From Lentisphaeria bacterium (GTDB lineage: Bacteria; Verrucomicrobiota; Lentisphaeria; Victivallales; Victivallaceae), in NCBI GenBank assembly GCA_017462015.1, contig JAFTRX010000071.1, positions 1 to 64,000 of the forward strand: DNA of 64,000 bases. The letters are read 5' to 3'. The number at the start of each line of letters is the position of its first letter. Position 1 is the first letter of the stretch. A model generated the notes under the pieces. The model was not told the origin of the DNA and searched no databases. It saw only the letters and a program-made list of their open reading frames with translations. A program made the position numbers and the translations under genes. Shown here piece by piece: positions 35,679 through 46,100 of this stretch.

Positions 35679-36317
35679 TTAATCTGAGATGTCTGATTTT
35701 CTCTTTTGTGAACGTATACGGTAGAGCCGTTCAGTAAAACCGCCTTCTTCGATGAAATTGTCCAGCTTTTGAGCAATGAGTTTTTTCAACCAGAATGATG
35801 CAACATTGATAAGCAGGATTGCGGAGTTTGCAACAATAACGGATTTTAACGGTAACGAACTGTAACAAACGGTGTTTTGCAAAGATTGTTCAGTCGAGGC
35901 AACAAACTCTCTGAATTCTTTTTTAGAAGCGATTCGCGATGATATAAATTTTTGTGTAAGCGGATTATCTTTTTGCCAGATTTCCGCCCCATGCTGCCGC
36001 AAATAATCCTGATAATCGATTTTAAGCTCTTCCAGGGAGCCGCGTGCAACGTTATACAGATTGATTTCCAGTTTTGCCGAGGTTGCGGCATCGACAGAAC
36101 CTTCGGCAATATTTTGTCTGCCGCTGCGAGCAGCTTGTACCATTTGGTCACGAGTGCGTGAATTGGCGGGAATATACAGTTCAACAAACCGCACAGTTAT
36201 ATCGTAAATCAGAGTCGTGAGATTATACACTTTCAAATTTTTATAACCGCCAGCCGGGCGCAAATTTTCCATAGTATCTGTTTGTTCCCGTTTGTTTCCG
36301 TTCTTAAGGTTGTTCAT
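35679..36317 (-). CDS. Four-helix-bundle (S23/IVS-like) protein with suffix domain
   Basis: 212 residues. The first about 130 fit the S23/IVS four-helix bundle: YNLTTLIYDITVRF, SRTRDQMVQAARSGRQNIAEGSVD and LEINLYNVARGSLEELKIDY. The C-terminal about 60 fit the known suffix domain with ANSAILLINVASFWLKKLIAQ and FIEEGGFTERLYRIR. Homologues are encoded in 23S rRNA intervening sequences, and relatives (Avd) are accessory to diversity-generating retroelements, but no reverse transcriptase or rRNA is nearby. An AGGAG site lies 13 bases before the ATG. Isolated, without an operon partner. Confidence 0.85.
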   Translation of the reverse strand: MNNLKNGNKREQTDTMENLRPAGGYKNLKVYNLTTLIYDITVRFVELYIPANSRTRDQMVQAARSGRQNIAEGSVDAATSAKLEINLYNVARGSLEELKIDYQDYLRQHGAEIWQKDNPLTQKFISSRIASKKEFREFVASTEQSLQNTVCYSSLPLKSVIVANSAILLINVASFWLKKLIAQKLDNFIEEGGFTERLYRIRSQKRKSDISD

Positions 36318-36374
36318 TTCCCAGCCAACTCCTGATAGCGTTTCATCAAATGATATGCCGTAAACGCGGTAAGT

Positions 36375-38762
36375 TTATTCGTGCTTGAAGATCAAATCTC
36401 CGAAGCTGTCTGCATTGTGCAAGTCGCCGCCATCCCAGACGCTGTGAACGTTTTTCTGTTCGCCGGCGCGTTTCGGGCGGCACCGGTAGAACATAGCACC
36501 AACGCGATTGTTGCGCTCAATGTTGATATTGACCGACTTGAACGGGATGGCAATAACCGCGCGCCATTCACCTTTGGTAAGCTGAGTTCTCACCTCCCAT
36601 TTGGTGTTCCACGTTCCATCGGTGGTTCGTCCGTCGTAGATGCCGTTTCTGCCTTGAGAACGGCATCCGAAGCGCAGATGATAGTACCCGTCTTTGCTGT
36701 TGGCGATAAAGATCTGTCCGTGGTCACCGGACGGAACGCGATCATAGGGGAGGTCGGCTTGTCCGACCGCCTCGCCAGGGAAGGGGCAGCGGTACGCAAC
36801 GTAGAAAGTTTCGCCGTTGTGGATGAGTTTGACATCGGTCGGTTCCGGCGGTACGAGGTTGGCATTTTTCAACATGGTCATCGGCGGCATTTTTGCCGCT
36901 TTTTTCCAGATTCCGGAATCAAAGTCAAATCCGGGGAATTCGCGGATGTCGGCGCGGGGAACGATCTGTTCTTTGACCACGCGGGCATTGCCTAAAGTGA
37001 TCCAGCGTTCAAATGTGGCGCTCAATCTGGCGAGCTGTTTTTTTGCAACCGGATCTTTGACCGCGAGGGCGGCTTTTGCCAGCGCGGCGCGGCACTTGCC
37101 GGTCAGATTTTTGTAGATGATGTAACGGCCGGTGGTACGGCGGAAATCATCGTTGAACGAACTTGGAGAGGGATCAAGATACCAGCTGTCGCGCAAGATC
37201 TGATAAAATTCCTGCACGCCGGGCGCGGCTTCTTTGTAGGTACGTTTGACATATTCGTTGCGAAGTTTATCCGGATCTTGTTCAGGGTCCCACAGCAGTT
37301 GGTTGATAACCCAGAATTCAGCACCGGTGATGTCGAAAAATTCAAGTTCCGGAAGGGCACGGGGCGGACGGGCGAATGCCGGACGGTCTCCCCAGGAGGC
37401 TTCGCAGTAGAACATCTTGATGCCGAGTTTGTTGATCCAGCGCAAATCGGTTGCGATAACATTCGCCTGAGCGCGGGGGAATCCCGCCTGAGAGAAGTAA
37501 TATTCCCGCCACATGACACTGGGGCTCATTTTTGCATACTTGATTGTTCTGGCGTGCCATTTGGTGTTGGAGGCATCGGTGATGGGGCGCTTGTCATTGC
37601 GGACGTAGGGACAGAAACTCACGCAGATGGTCGGGAAAATTTTGACTTCCGGCGGAACGCTGGTGAAGTAGTAGCCGAAGCTCTTGATCTGCATTTTGGG
37701 ATTGACCGCATAGACCGCTTTGGCAGCATCGTTCAAAAAGATGAAGAACTGCGTGGAACGGAATGCTTCATGAGTTTTGTCAATGGTTCTGCCGTCGGGC
37801 AGTTTGATCGGAGCTTCGCAGTTTTTGCACTGGCAATTACTGGAAACGTCATCGATCATAATATTGATACGGGTGTAGATGGGATCAAGAGTTTTCAGTT
37901 GTGCAAGAACATTTTTGATAAACTCTTTTTTCATTTCGGGATTGGTCCAGCAGAGGTGGACTGGACCTTCGGTTTTCCGTTCACCGTTGATCAGCATGTA
38001 ATATTCCGGATTGGTCTTGGCATACTTCTTTTTGGGCAGCCAGAGGGTGCTGATGTTGTGACCGCCTCCGAATTCCATGGCAAAGGCGTGATCCATGCGG
38101 CGGCCCATCGCGGCCTTGTACATTGAGGTGGTGAAATTGTTGCTCAACCGGGAGGCGAAAAGTTCAAATTCTTCACTCAAAAAGGCGATGTTCCGGTTGG
38201 GAGCCCAGCCGCGCATGGTGAATTTGGGGATATCGATGTACTCTTTGACATCCAATTTCAAATCAGGATCAAAAGTGAAGTTTGCCGCTTCGTTGCGGGG
38301 ACGGAACCAGATGAAGTCGGTGTGTTTGTGGATGAAACGGTGAACGCCGTTGATGACACCGCGGGGCTGGTTGGCGACGATCAGAATTTTGTTGCCGCCG
38401 CGGATGAAAACGGCATAACCGTCGGTATCGCCGATTTTTTTGAGAGCAGCTTTGATCTTTTTGTCCATGTATTTTTTTACATAGACGCTGTCTGGAGTGC
38501 CGGGGATGAAGTAAACCATATCTTTACAGGTTATTCTTTTCGGAAGCGTGACCGGGCTCTGGTAGATCGAAATCCGGGCATTGGAGAGAAGTTTGAAATA
38601 GTTCTGCAACTCTCTGGCCGCGTGCTGTATCGGACGCGGGGCATTCAGATCGACCACGATACCGGCGAGTCCTTCACTTTCTCTTGATATCTGGAAGGTT
38701 TTTGCTGATGCCGCTGGAAGGAGGACGGCAGTCAGGAGGAGGAGAGCCAAAAAACGTTTCAT
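36375..38762 (-). CDS. Secreted DUF4838 protein
   Basis: 795 residues with a signal peptide (about 1-20, ending ASA). An N-terminal beta-alpha domain resembles the alpha-glucuronidase N-terminal fold (PIQHAARELQNYFKLLS), followed by the DUF4838 TIM-barrel region (about 250-480; WTNPEMKKEFIKNVLAQL, MIDDVSSNCQCKNCEAP, TDLRWINKLGIKMFY) and a C-terminal beta-sandwich (about 650-795) like CBM9/DOMON sugar-binding modules. The family is abundant in Lentisphaerae and related to GH67/GH20-like enzymes. It is last in the long leftward operon and starts at the stop of the DUF4349 gene (TAATG). Confidence 0.88.
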   Translation of the reverse strand: MKRFLALLLLTAVLLPAASAKTFQISRESEGLAGIVVDLNAPRPIQHAARELQNYFKLLSNARISIYQSPVTLPKRITCKDMVYFIPGTPDSVYVKKYMDKKIKAALKKIGDTDGYAVFIRGGNKILIVANQPRGVINGVHRFIHKHTDFIWFRPRNEAANFTFDPDLKLDVKEYIDIPKFTMRGWAPNRNIAFLSEEFELFASRLSNNFTTSMYKAAMGRRMDHAFAMEFGGGHNISTLWLPKKKYAKTNPEYYMLINGERKTEGPVHLCWTNPEMKKEFIKNVLAQLKTLDPIYTRINIMIDDVSSNCQCKNCEAPIKLPDGRTIDKTHEAFRSTQFFIFLNDAAKAVYAVNPKMQIKSFGYYFTSVPPEVKIFPTICVSFCPYVRNDKRPITDASNTKWHARTIKYAKMSPSVMWREYYFSQAGFPRAQANVIATDLRWINKLGIKMFYCEASWGDRPAFARPPRALPELEFFDITGAEFWVINQLLWDPEQDPDKLRNEYVKRTYKEAAPGVQEFYQILRDSWYLDPSPSSFNDDFRRTTGRYIIYKNLTGKCRAALAKAALAVKDPVAKKQLARLSATFERWITLGNARVVKEQIVPRADIREFPGFDFDSGIWKKAAKMPPMTMLKNANLVPPEPTDVKLIHNGETFYVAYRCPFPGEAVGQADLPYDRVPSGDHGQIFIANSKDGYYHLRFGCRSQGRNGIYDGRTTDGTWNTKWEVRTQLTKGEWRAVIAIPFKSVNINIERNNRVGAMFYRCRPKRAGEQKNVHSVWDGGDLHNADSFGDLIFKHE

Positions 38763-39934
38763 TAAAATTCAAAACTCCTGTAAAATTTGTTCAAATCAAT
38801 TTCTTTCATAGCATCGGCAGGACCGTACATCTCCGTTACGGCGACTTTTTCATCTTTGCACAGCCATCCATCCTGATAAAGCGCAACCATGACAGCAAGG
38901 CGGTAAGCGCCGGATACGGCGGTGACGGAAAGGAACTCGGTTCCGTTGGCAGTCTTGTCTTTCTTGAAGACGACTCCGGTGTAGCCGGCATATTTGAGCT
39001 GTCTTTTTATCAAGTTCTGATAGAAAAGCAGATCGGCTCCGGAAAGATTGTTGAAAGGCGCGACTTCGACAACGATGTTGTCAGAGTTTGCCGCCTGAAG
39101 CGAATGTTTGGTCGAGTGGGTCACTGCAAAGCCGGAAGGCAGGGCAATGTTACGAAGCGGAGTATCATCATTGAAGCCGGTCTCCGTAAACTGCTGTTTC
39201 CGGATGTCAATCCCGAGCTTGCGCACCCATGCCACCGGAATGATGCTGCGGGGAATTTCGTTCGGAGTGACTATGGCATTGAAACTCAAATTGAAATCGA
39301 CCATCTCCACCTGGTTGGTGAGAACATTCATCCGCGCCTGATAGCGTTCCAGATCGGTGGTTACCCGGGAAAGTTCCCGTTCAATGCGGATGATCTCATC
39401 GACTTTCGTCGCGCGGGAAAGCAGTTCACTCAACCGTTTCTGCAAGCGCCGGAGGTTATCCAGACGCACTTGCGTATCGGTGTAGTGATCGGTGATGTCA
39501 TTGGCGGTGATGGTTTTGGAAGTGATGGAACCGATACTTTCAAACTCCTTCAACGCAGCGAGAGCTTTGGCGACCGGGATTTTTACATTGGCGGTCGAAT
39601 TGTCGCTGTAAACGACGTAACCGGTGTGTTTTTCTGCTATGGAAGAGGCTTTTCTGACTCCCTTGACCGTGTCGGGCACGTTGATGACCAGGCGGGTGCT
39701 GTAAGTCATTTTCCGTCCGGCAGGTGCTTTGAATGTGTTGTTGTCAGCGGAGTTTTCTCTCCGCAGTCCAGCAGAAACGCGAGAAACGCTGTTCTTCGCC
39801 TTGAACGATTTCGGTCTCGAAACATCAGCAGTTTCTGCAGCCGGAGAAACATCATAGGAGGAATCGAGTGATCCCGTTGAGGTACATCCGGCAAAAATCA
39901 GCAGAACAGGAAGCAAAAAAGCACTCTTTTTCAT
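38762..39934 (-). CDS. DUF4349 lipoprotein
   Basis: 390 residues. The lipobox IFAGC gives a lipidated C17. After a low-complexity linker, the DUF4349 domain is at about 75-235, with RLVINVPDTVKGVRKA, NVKIPVAKALAALKEFESIG, the ITDHYTDTQVRLDNLRRLQKRL coiled coil and VEMVDFNLSFNA. DUF4349 proteins are membrane-anchored, of unknown role. The last about 130 residues form an extra domain. Starts 13 bases after mrp and abuts the DUF4838 gene. Confidence 0.87.
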   Translation of the reverse strand: MKKSAFLLPVLLIFAGCTSTGSLDSSYDVSPAAETADVSRPKSFKAKNSVSRVSAGLRRENSADNNTFKAPAGRKMTYSTRLVINVPDTVKGVRKASSIAEKHTGYVVYSDNSTANVKIPVAKALAALKEFESIGSITSKTITANDITDHYTDTQVRLDNLRRLQKRLSELLSRATKVDEIIRIERELSRVTTDLERYQARMNVLTNQVEMVDFNLSFNAIVTPNEIPRSIIPVAWVRKLGIDIRKQQFTETGFNDDTPLRNIALPSGFAVTHSTKHSLQAANSDNIVVEVAPFNNLSGADLLFYQNLIKRQLKYAGYTGVVFKKDKTANGTEFLSVTAVSGAYRLAVMVALYQDGWLCKDEKVAVTEMYGPADAMKEIDLNKFYRSFEF

Positions 39935-39947
39935 AGCGGAAAATCCT

Positions 39948-40799
39948 TTACTTTACAATATTGTCAAACTGCGGAAAGTTGTCGATTTCCTGCGGCAAGG
40001 TGCCGTAGTCGCACGCCTCCATGAATTTGGGATCGAGCGGCAGTTTGGCAAGCAGGGGCAGGTTGTATTTTGCCGCCAGCTTTTCGCCGCCGCCGGAGGC
40101 AAAGAGCGCGTGAGCTTTACCGCAATCCGGGCAGACGAAAGAGCTCATGTTTTCCACGATACCGAGGACGTTGAGTTCAACTTTCTGACAGAAGTCGATG
40201 CACTTGCGGCAGTCGGCAAGAGAAACTTCCTGCGGCGTGGTGACGACGATGGCGTTCTTTTCGCCGGGAATGAGCTGACAGGCAGAGAGGATTTCATCGC
40301 CGGTTCCCGGGGGGAAGTCCAGCACGAGGTCATCAAGTTCGCCGTAATCAACATCTTCGAGGAGCTGTTTGACGACACCCATCTTTGCCGGTCCCCGCCA
40401 GACGACGGCGGAATCGTTATCGCCGAGCAGAAGTCCGAGGGACATGAGTTTTACGCCGCCAAGTTCAATGGGGATGATGCCGTCAACTTCATCGTAGGAT
40501 GCCTGAAATTCTGATGCTCCGAAGATGGTCGGCTGACTGGGACCGTGGAAGTCGAGGTCGAGGAGAGCGACTTTCCGTCCTGCTTTGGCAAGTTTAAGTG
40601 CGATGGCGGCGGCGACACTGCTTTTGCCCACGCCGCCCTTGCCGGACATAACGATGATCTTACGTCCGATCTTTGCCATTTTGTTTTCCAGTTTATGATC
40701 TCCGCAGCCGGAACAGCTGGAGCAGCTGCCGGAACATCCGCCGGCGCTGGAGCATCCGCCTTCAGCGGAACAGGAGGTGTTTTTTTCTTCTTCGTTCAT
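39948..40799 (-). CDS. mrp: Mrp/NBP35-family P-loop Fe-S carrier ATPase
   Basis: 283 residues. Walker A GKGGVGKSS (about 54-62), DFHGPSQP switch region, DFPPGTGDE and a C-terminal CPDCG pair that holds the bridging Fe-S cluster. The N-terminal about 35 residues are exceptionally rich in Cys, Gly and Ser (at least seven cysteines), as in eukaryotic NBP35, and may hold another Fe-S cluster. It assembles or transfers Fe-S clusters, plausibly to the neighbouring PyrK. The operon lies between pyrD and the DUF4349 gene. Confidence 0.9.
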   Translation of the reverse strand: MNEEEKNTSCSAEGGCSSAGGCSGSCSSCSGCGDHKLENKMAKIGRKIIVMSGKGGVGKSSVAAAIALKLAKAGRKVALLDLDFHGPSQPTIFGASEFQASYDEVDGIIPIELGGVKLMSLGLLLGDNDSAVVWRGPAKMGVVKQLLEDVDYGELDDLVLDFPPGTGDEILSACQLIPGEKNAIVVTTPQEVSLADCRKCIDFCQKVELNVLGIVENMSSFVCPDCGKAHALFASGGGEKLAAKYNLPLLAKLPLDPKFMEACDYGTLPQEIDNFPQFDNIVK

Positions 40800-40816
40800 G
40801 ATATATTTCCTTTCTG

Positions 40817-41737
40817 TTAAACGATAAGTGCATTTTTAAGTTCGGATACGCTCTTGAAGCCGTTGTTGTCGAGGTATTCATTGATAAAATGGATCACCTT
40901 CAAGGGCGCAAAGGGATCGACAAAGTTCGCTGTACCAACTGCCACGGCATCGGCACCGGCGAGCAGGAACTCAACCGCGTCCGCGCCGTTGGAAATTCCA
41001 CCCATGCCGATCACGGGGATTTTTACCGCGCGGGAAACTTCATAAACCATGCGCACTGCGACCGGCTTGACCGCAGGACCGGAGAAACCGGCAAACTTGT
41101 TGGCGATTTTCGGTTTTCTGGTGTTGATGTCGATTGCCATTGCGGAAAGGGTATTGATGAGGGAGACGGCATCACTTCCGGCATCTTCCACGGCGCGGGC
41201 AAAGTCAGCGATGTTGCCGACATTGGGGCTGAGTTTGGTGATGATGGGAAGTTTGGTTGCGTTGCGCACAGCGGAAACGACTTCGTGAGCAAGTTTCAAG
41301 TCGGTGCCGAAAGCCGCGCCGCCAGCCTTGACGTTGGGGCAGGAGATGTTGACTTCCAGAGCGGTGATGCCGTCGGATTCAGCATCAAGTTTTGCGGCAA
41401 CTTCGGCATACTCTTCAATGGTAACGCCCCACATGTTGACGATGACGGTCGCGCCGGTCTTTTTGAGTCCGGGGAGGTAGTGTTCATCGTGGAGAAATTT
41501 ATCCACGCCGGGGCCCTGCAGACCGATGGCATTGAGCATGCCTCCTGTGACTTCGGCGATACGCGGGGTGGGGTTGCCGTGCGAGGGGATACTGCGGATA
41601 CCTTTGACTACCACCGCACCGAGGCGGGAAAGGTCGTAAAATTCAGCATATTCCATACCGTAACCAAAGGTTCCGGAAGCGGTCATAACCGGGTTTTTTA
41701 GGGTGAATTTCCCAAAATCTACAGATAAATCAGCCAT
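40817..41737 (-). CDS. pyrD: Dihydroorotate dehydrogenase B, catalytic subunit PyrD
   Basis: 306 residues, class 1B size. It oxidises dihydroorotate to orotate in pyrimidine synthesis with FMN, passing electrons to PyrK and NAD. Seen: GTFGYGMEYAEF, the active-site loop with catalytic cysteine in EVNISCPNVK, PIITKLSPN and GMGGISNGADAVEFLLAGA. It is 12 bases downstream of pyrK, as is usual for the NAD-dependent B-type enzyme. Confidence 0.95.
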   Translation of the reverse strand: MADLSVDFGKFTLKNPVMTASGTFGYGMEYAEFYDLSRLGAVVVKGIRSIPSHGNPTPRIAEVTGGMLNAIGLQGPGVDKFLHDEHYLPGLKKTGATVIVNMWGVTIEEYAEVAAKLDAESDGITALEVNISCPNVKAGGAAFGTDLKLAHEVVSAVRNATKLPIITKLSPNVGNIADFARAVEDAGSDAVSLINTLSAMAIDINTRKPKIANKFAGFSGPAVKPVAVRMVYEVSRAVKIPVIGMGGISNGADAVEFLLAGADAVAVGTANFVDPFAPLKVIHFINEYLDNNGFKSVSELKNALIV

Positions 41738-41749
41738 TTTTACAACTCC

Positions 41750-42526
41750 TTATTCAGCGTAAATATCGGAAAGTTTGAAGACCGGGCCATCGACACAGGA
41801 GCGCTTGTAAACCCAGCCGTCGGCAGTTTCCGGGGCGGTGATTTTGACCACACAGCCGAAGCAGGCGCCGACACCGCAGCACATAAAGTGGTCGATACTC
41901 AATTCGCCATCAAGATTGCGTTCTTTGAGAATTTTTGCCAGAGCCATCAGCATCGGGTGCGGGCCGCAGCCGTAGAAGAAGAACTTCCTGCCCGGTTTTT
42001 CAGCGAGCAGCTGGTCGATAAGTTCGGTGACACGGCCTTTGTGTCCCATTGAACCATCATCAGTGGCGACTTTGACTTCAAAACCGCGTTCTTCATAGTC
42101 GCGGGTCAAAATAATATCGGCGGCACTGCGCGCACCCAAGAGCAGAACTCCCGGCTGTTTGGAGCGCTGAGTGAGCATAAAGGTCGCCGCCGCACCGTAA
42201 CCGCCGCAGACGGCAACGGGGATGACATCATCTTCCGGCGTGGAGAAGCCGACACCGACGGGACCGATGAGGTCGCAGGAGTCGCCGGGAAGTTTTTCTT
42301 TGAGCCGTTCCGTACCGGTTCCGACCACTTTATAAACTACGGTTATCATGCCGTTTTCAGCGTTGTGGATGCTGAACGGCCGGCGGAGGATGTTGTCGTT
42401 GCGCTCGTCGATACGGACGTGGACGAACTGACCGGGGCCGGACTTTGCCGCCATTTCTCTGGCATCAAAGCGTATGCGGTAGTAGTCATTCTGCAACTGT
42501 TCGTTGCTGACGATAAAAGCTTTCAT
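41750..42526 (-). CDS. pyrK: Dihydroorotate dehydrogenase electron-transfer subunit PyrK
   Basis: 258 residues. FAD domain with RPFSIHNAE and TVVYKVVGTGTERL; NAD-binding domain with VCGGYGAAATFMLT; and a C-terminal 2Fe-2S cluster with CCGVGACFGCVVK plus a later cysteine (RSCVDGPVF). It couples PyrD oxidation to NAD. Followed by pyrD after 12 bases and preceded by the MBL hydrolase gene after 15. Confidence 0.94.
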   Translation of the reverse strand: MKAFIVSNEQLQNDYYRIRFDAREMAAKSGPGQFVHVRIDERNDNILRRPFSIHNAENGMITVVYKVVGTGTERLKEKLPGDSCDLIGPVGVGFSTPEDDVIPVAVCGGYGAAATFMLTQRSKQPGVLLLGARSAADIILTRDYEERGFEVKVATDDGSMGHKGRVTELIDQLLAEKPGRKFFFYGCGPHPMLMALAKILKERNLDGELSIDHFMCCGVGACFGCVVKITAPETADGWVYKRSCVDGPVFKLSDIYAE

Positions 42527-42541
42527 GTATGTTATCCCTTT

Positions 42542-43156
42542 TTAATTTAAGTATGGATTATGTTTGCGTTCAAAGCCGACGGTGGTACTGCCGCCGTGAC
42601 CGGAAATTATTTCGACCTCATCAGGGAGAGTCAGAATTTCGGTTTTGATCGAATTTATCAGCGTTTCGTAATCGCCGCCGGGGAGGTCGGTGCGCCCGAT
42701 GGAACCGCAGAAAATGGTGTCTCCGGCGATAAGGATTTTTCTTTTGCCGTCATCAAGGAGAAATCCGCTTCCCCCCATGGTGTGTCCGGGAAGATTCAAA
42801 ATTTTTCCGCAGGGCAGGGGCGAAAAGTCGGCGGCTGGCGGCAGATCTTTTGCCGGAGGAAAGTAGGGGAAAAAGCAGTTTTCAGGACTATTATACATTG
42901 CCGCATCGGCGGGGGCAACTTCAACGTGTGCCACATTGAGAGCACGTGCCACTTCGCCACAAGCAGAGATGTGGTCAACATGAGCGTGTGTGAGCAATAT
43001 ACGCGCCTTTTCAAAGGGGAAACTCTTACTGGCGGCGATTATCTCATCGGCATCAGCGCCGGGGTCGATGACGAGAAGCAGTTTCTCTGCTTCAAAAAAT
43101 ACGAGTGAACAGTTGGTGGCAATGGAGCCGACCGGAAACGTTTTTACAGTAAACAT
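42542..43156 (-). CDS. MBL-fold hydrolase (YcbL/glyoxalase II-like)
   Basis: 204 residues of the compact metallo-beta-lactamase type. The metal ligands are all visible: THAHVDH, the LPGHTMGG histidine, GDTIFCGSIGRTDLPGG aspartate and ISGHGGSTTVGFERKHNPYL. YcbL-type enzymes are often type II glyoxalases but the substrate is not fixed by sequence. Second gene of the operon, 2 bases after the DUF3857 protein and ahead of pyrK. Confidence 0.88.
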   Translation of the reverse strand: MFTVKTFPVGSIATNCSLVFFEAEKLLLVIDPGADADEIIAASKSFPFEKARILLTHAHVDHISACGEVARALNVAHVEVAPADAAMYNSPENCFFPYFPPAKDLPPAADFSPLPCGKILNLPGHTMGGSGFLLDDGKRKILIAGDTIFCGSIGRTDLPGGDYETLINSIKTEILTLPDEVEIISGHGGSTTVGFERKHNPYLN

Positions 43157-43158
43157 TA

Positions 43159-46100
43159 TTATTTCCTTTCTTCGAGGATAACTTGACGCAATGACGGATC
43201 ATTCAGCAGTTTATTCAACTTGAACAAGTTCTGGAATTCTTGCGGTTGTAAAGTTTCAAACGGCAGGGACAACATGTATGCGATTGTGATTTTTTGACCG
43301 TAACCGGTTATCCATTTGACAAATTCGCTGCCCGGAGGCAGTTCGGCGGAGGTGAAACTCCGTCGGTTTGGTGAGCATGCCGCAGGGGATATATATTTCA
43401 AATTTTTCGGCAAAGTAAGTGAATATTGGACGGAATAGCTGTCATTGATATTGCGCTGATAAGGCAGGGTGCGTTTCTCTCCTGACAACCGGAGCATGGA
43501 GGCAAAATTCTTTGCCAGCGGCAGTTCAAAGGTGTGATATTTGCCGCTTTTTATCAGAAATCCGGGGATGGTGAACTGATATTTTATCGTCGCATATTTT
43601 GCATCAAATGAGAAATCTTTCAAAGTTGCCGACTGACTTATTGCCGCGACTTTTGATTGGAAAAATTGTTTCAATTCTTCGGGTGTGGATGTGGATAATT
43701 TGCGGTTCAACGCCGGGAAATATATACCGCAATGGCGTTCCGTTATCGCTATCGCGGCACTGGAATCATCCTTGACTGCAATGTTACACTCTATGGTCCG
43801 GTCATTGCTGTTTTCGTAAAGTGACAAACTCTCCAACCATTTTCGATTTGTTATATCACAACATATTTTGTTATATCCATACAAATTGCCTGGCTGGTCG
43901 TAACGGTCAGAGGCGTTGAGGTAGCCGCCGAGATCAATTTTTAAAATGATACTTGAAAAACTTGATTTGTCAAAAAATGTCAGTTCCGGATTCAAACGGA
44001 ACGGCATAGTGGAAACTGCAATAAAACTGTATTTGATTTTAAGTGCTTTACACAACGCCGCATAGAGGATGGCGCGGTCGGCGGAGTTGCCGACACCTGA
44101 TTTCAAAGTCTCTTCAGGAGTGGAGAAAATCGACCAGGGAGCTTCATTTAAAGCAGGCCCCGCTTCAACGATATTTTCAGTGACAAACTTGTGGAGCGCG
44201 TCAACGTCATTTCGGGAATTTTGTTTGATTTTTTCGGCAAGTTCCCTGATTTTCGGAGTGACGATGATTTTTTTACGCAGAGTTGCGTCAAGTTTTTTGG
44301 CAAAATCTCCGGCTTTTCCATAAAATACTTTAAAGGTCGGAACGACCAGATCCATTGGCGGCGTACTCGCTTCTGCCGCAAGAGCAGGGCAGTTTTCTAC
44401 GGTCGCAATCAATGGATCATCCGAAGGGCTGACTTGGATTTCAGCCGGGCGGGTATAGCTCAATACCATTCGGCGGGCAGGCGTTATTGTCATTTTGCGG
44501 AGCAGTGCCGGTTCGGTGGTGCGGGAGTGCATTTCCGCGTAAAAGTACGGTTTATCTTTAACTTTGCGCGTGATGGTATAAGTAACGGTGCTTCCCGGTT
44601 CAACGCCGGGGAAGGCGGCAGTGAGGATCTTTCCTGCCGGGTAACGTTTTGCCGCCGCCGCCCACGGTGCGTCAAGATGATTGATCTCTTTGCTTGAAAG
44701 AGTGTGTTTTTTGCCGTCCGGAGTGATGAATTCACCGGAAATCTCCACATCCTCCATCAATGGGTGGTAGGGGATGTTGACCGTGGAGTGTTCAACTGCT
44801 CCGCCGTAGGTGAAAATTTTCCGCTTGATGGTGCGGACATCATCCCAACTGTTGGGGGTGTGGAACTTTATGGTACGGATGTCGGAGATGATAAGTGAAT
44901 CTGCCCCCGGATAATCGGCGGCACTTAAACTCTTTTTTGCCGGGGGCAATGCGGTTTCAATCAGCGGCAGAGAGTGGGAAGCGCTTTCAAACTTTGCCAG
45001 AGCCGCTTTGGCTTTGAGATAATCTGCCGGAGTGAATTCTGCCGTGTCGATGGCAAAATAGTTTTTCCCGGAAAGAATATTGCCGTTTTTCGTTATTTCC
45101 CGGCTCAAGCGCAGTACATGGGGAATGGATACGTCCACCTTTTCCGGAATGGATTTGATGGAAATTCCAGGGGCAAGTTTCAAGGTGAATTTTTCCGTAA
45201 CGGCGCGGGGCAACGCTTCAAGCGGGAAGCGGCGTTTTTCCAGTTTGAGTGCGTTGTACAAGTTGCGGATGGTACCGAAACGCGAAGCAAATTCCGGCAG
45301 CGCAAGCGGCGCAAGTTTGCTTTCAGCGATGAAGTCCGGTGCTGTATATTCCAGAACCACCTGCAATGGTTCTGCCATGTTGCGGATGTTGGCAGGGGTG
45401 ACGGTGCATTTTTTAAGTTCTGCTCCTGGGATAATGTCGCGCAAAGCTCCGGCAAAATAACGGCGCACTTCTTCCGGCTTCCACTCCGAAAAGGTGGCGC
45501 GGTACATCTGGTCGTGGATGCCTTTGAAATCCATTTCCACTTTTCCGGAGAGGGTGCTGCCGGAGATTTCCGCAACGTTGTCAATGTCAAGCAAATTGTT
45601 TTCTGCCGGGATGACCGGACTGCGCTTCAGTGTGGTCGGCTTCTTTGTCGCCACAAGGTAACTGCAGTTTCCCAGATACGCCGGAAGCAAGTCGGTGGTG
45701 GTTTCAAAGGTCGGGTCCATTAAAATATCTTTGCCGTCTTTGCCTTTCACTCCGACGATGGCATGATTGAAGTAGATATTGGGGACATCATCGTCCTTGG
45801 GGTAACCGGACATGAAAAGTACCGGATATGCTTCAAAGCCGGCAAGTTTTAATAGCGATACCAGCAATGCCGCCTTGTCTCTACAAACGCCGTGACCGCG
45901 TTCAAAGGTGCGGGAAACATCGTGCGGTTCGTAACCGGGGGCAGTCTCTTCATCGGTGATGCCGGTGTAGCGGATGCGCTGGGAGACGTATTGAAAGAGC
46001 GAGGTGATTTTTTCCATATCGCTCTTTTTTCCGGCGATGGTTTTTTGAACAAAATTTTTCATTTCCGGAGTGACCGCCGCCAGACGCGGGGCGCACAAGT

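Noticed and set aside
35305-36317. Integrated element at tRNA-Asn
   Set aside because: No duplicated tRNA 3' end, integrase or phage gene was found; the idea is kept only as a weak possibility.
38684-39871. 395-codon frame on the plus strand over the DUF4349 gene
   Set aside because: Shadow of the lipoprotein gene, which has a lipobox and a recognisable domain.
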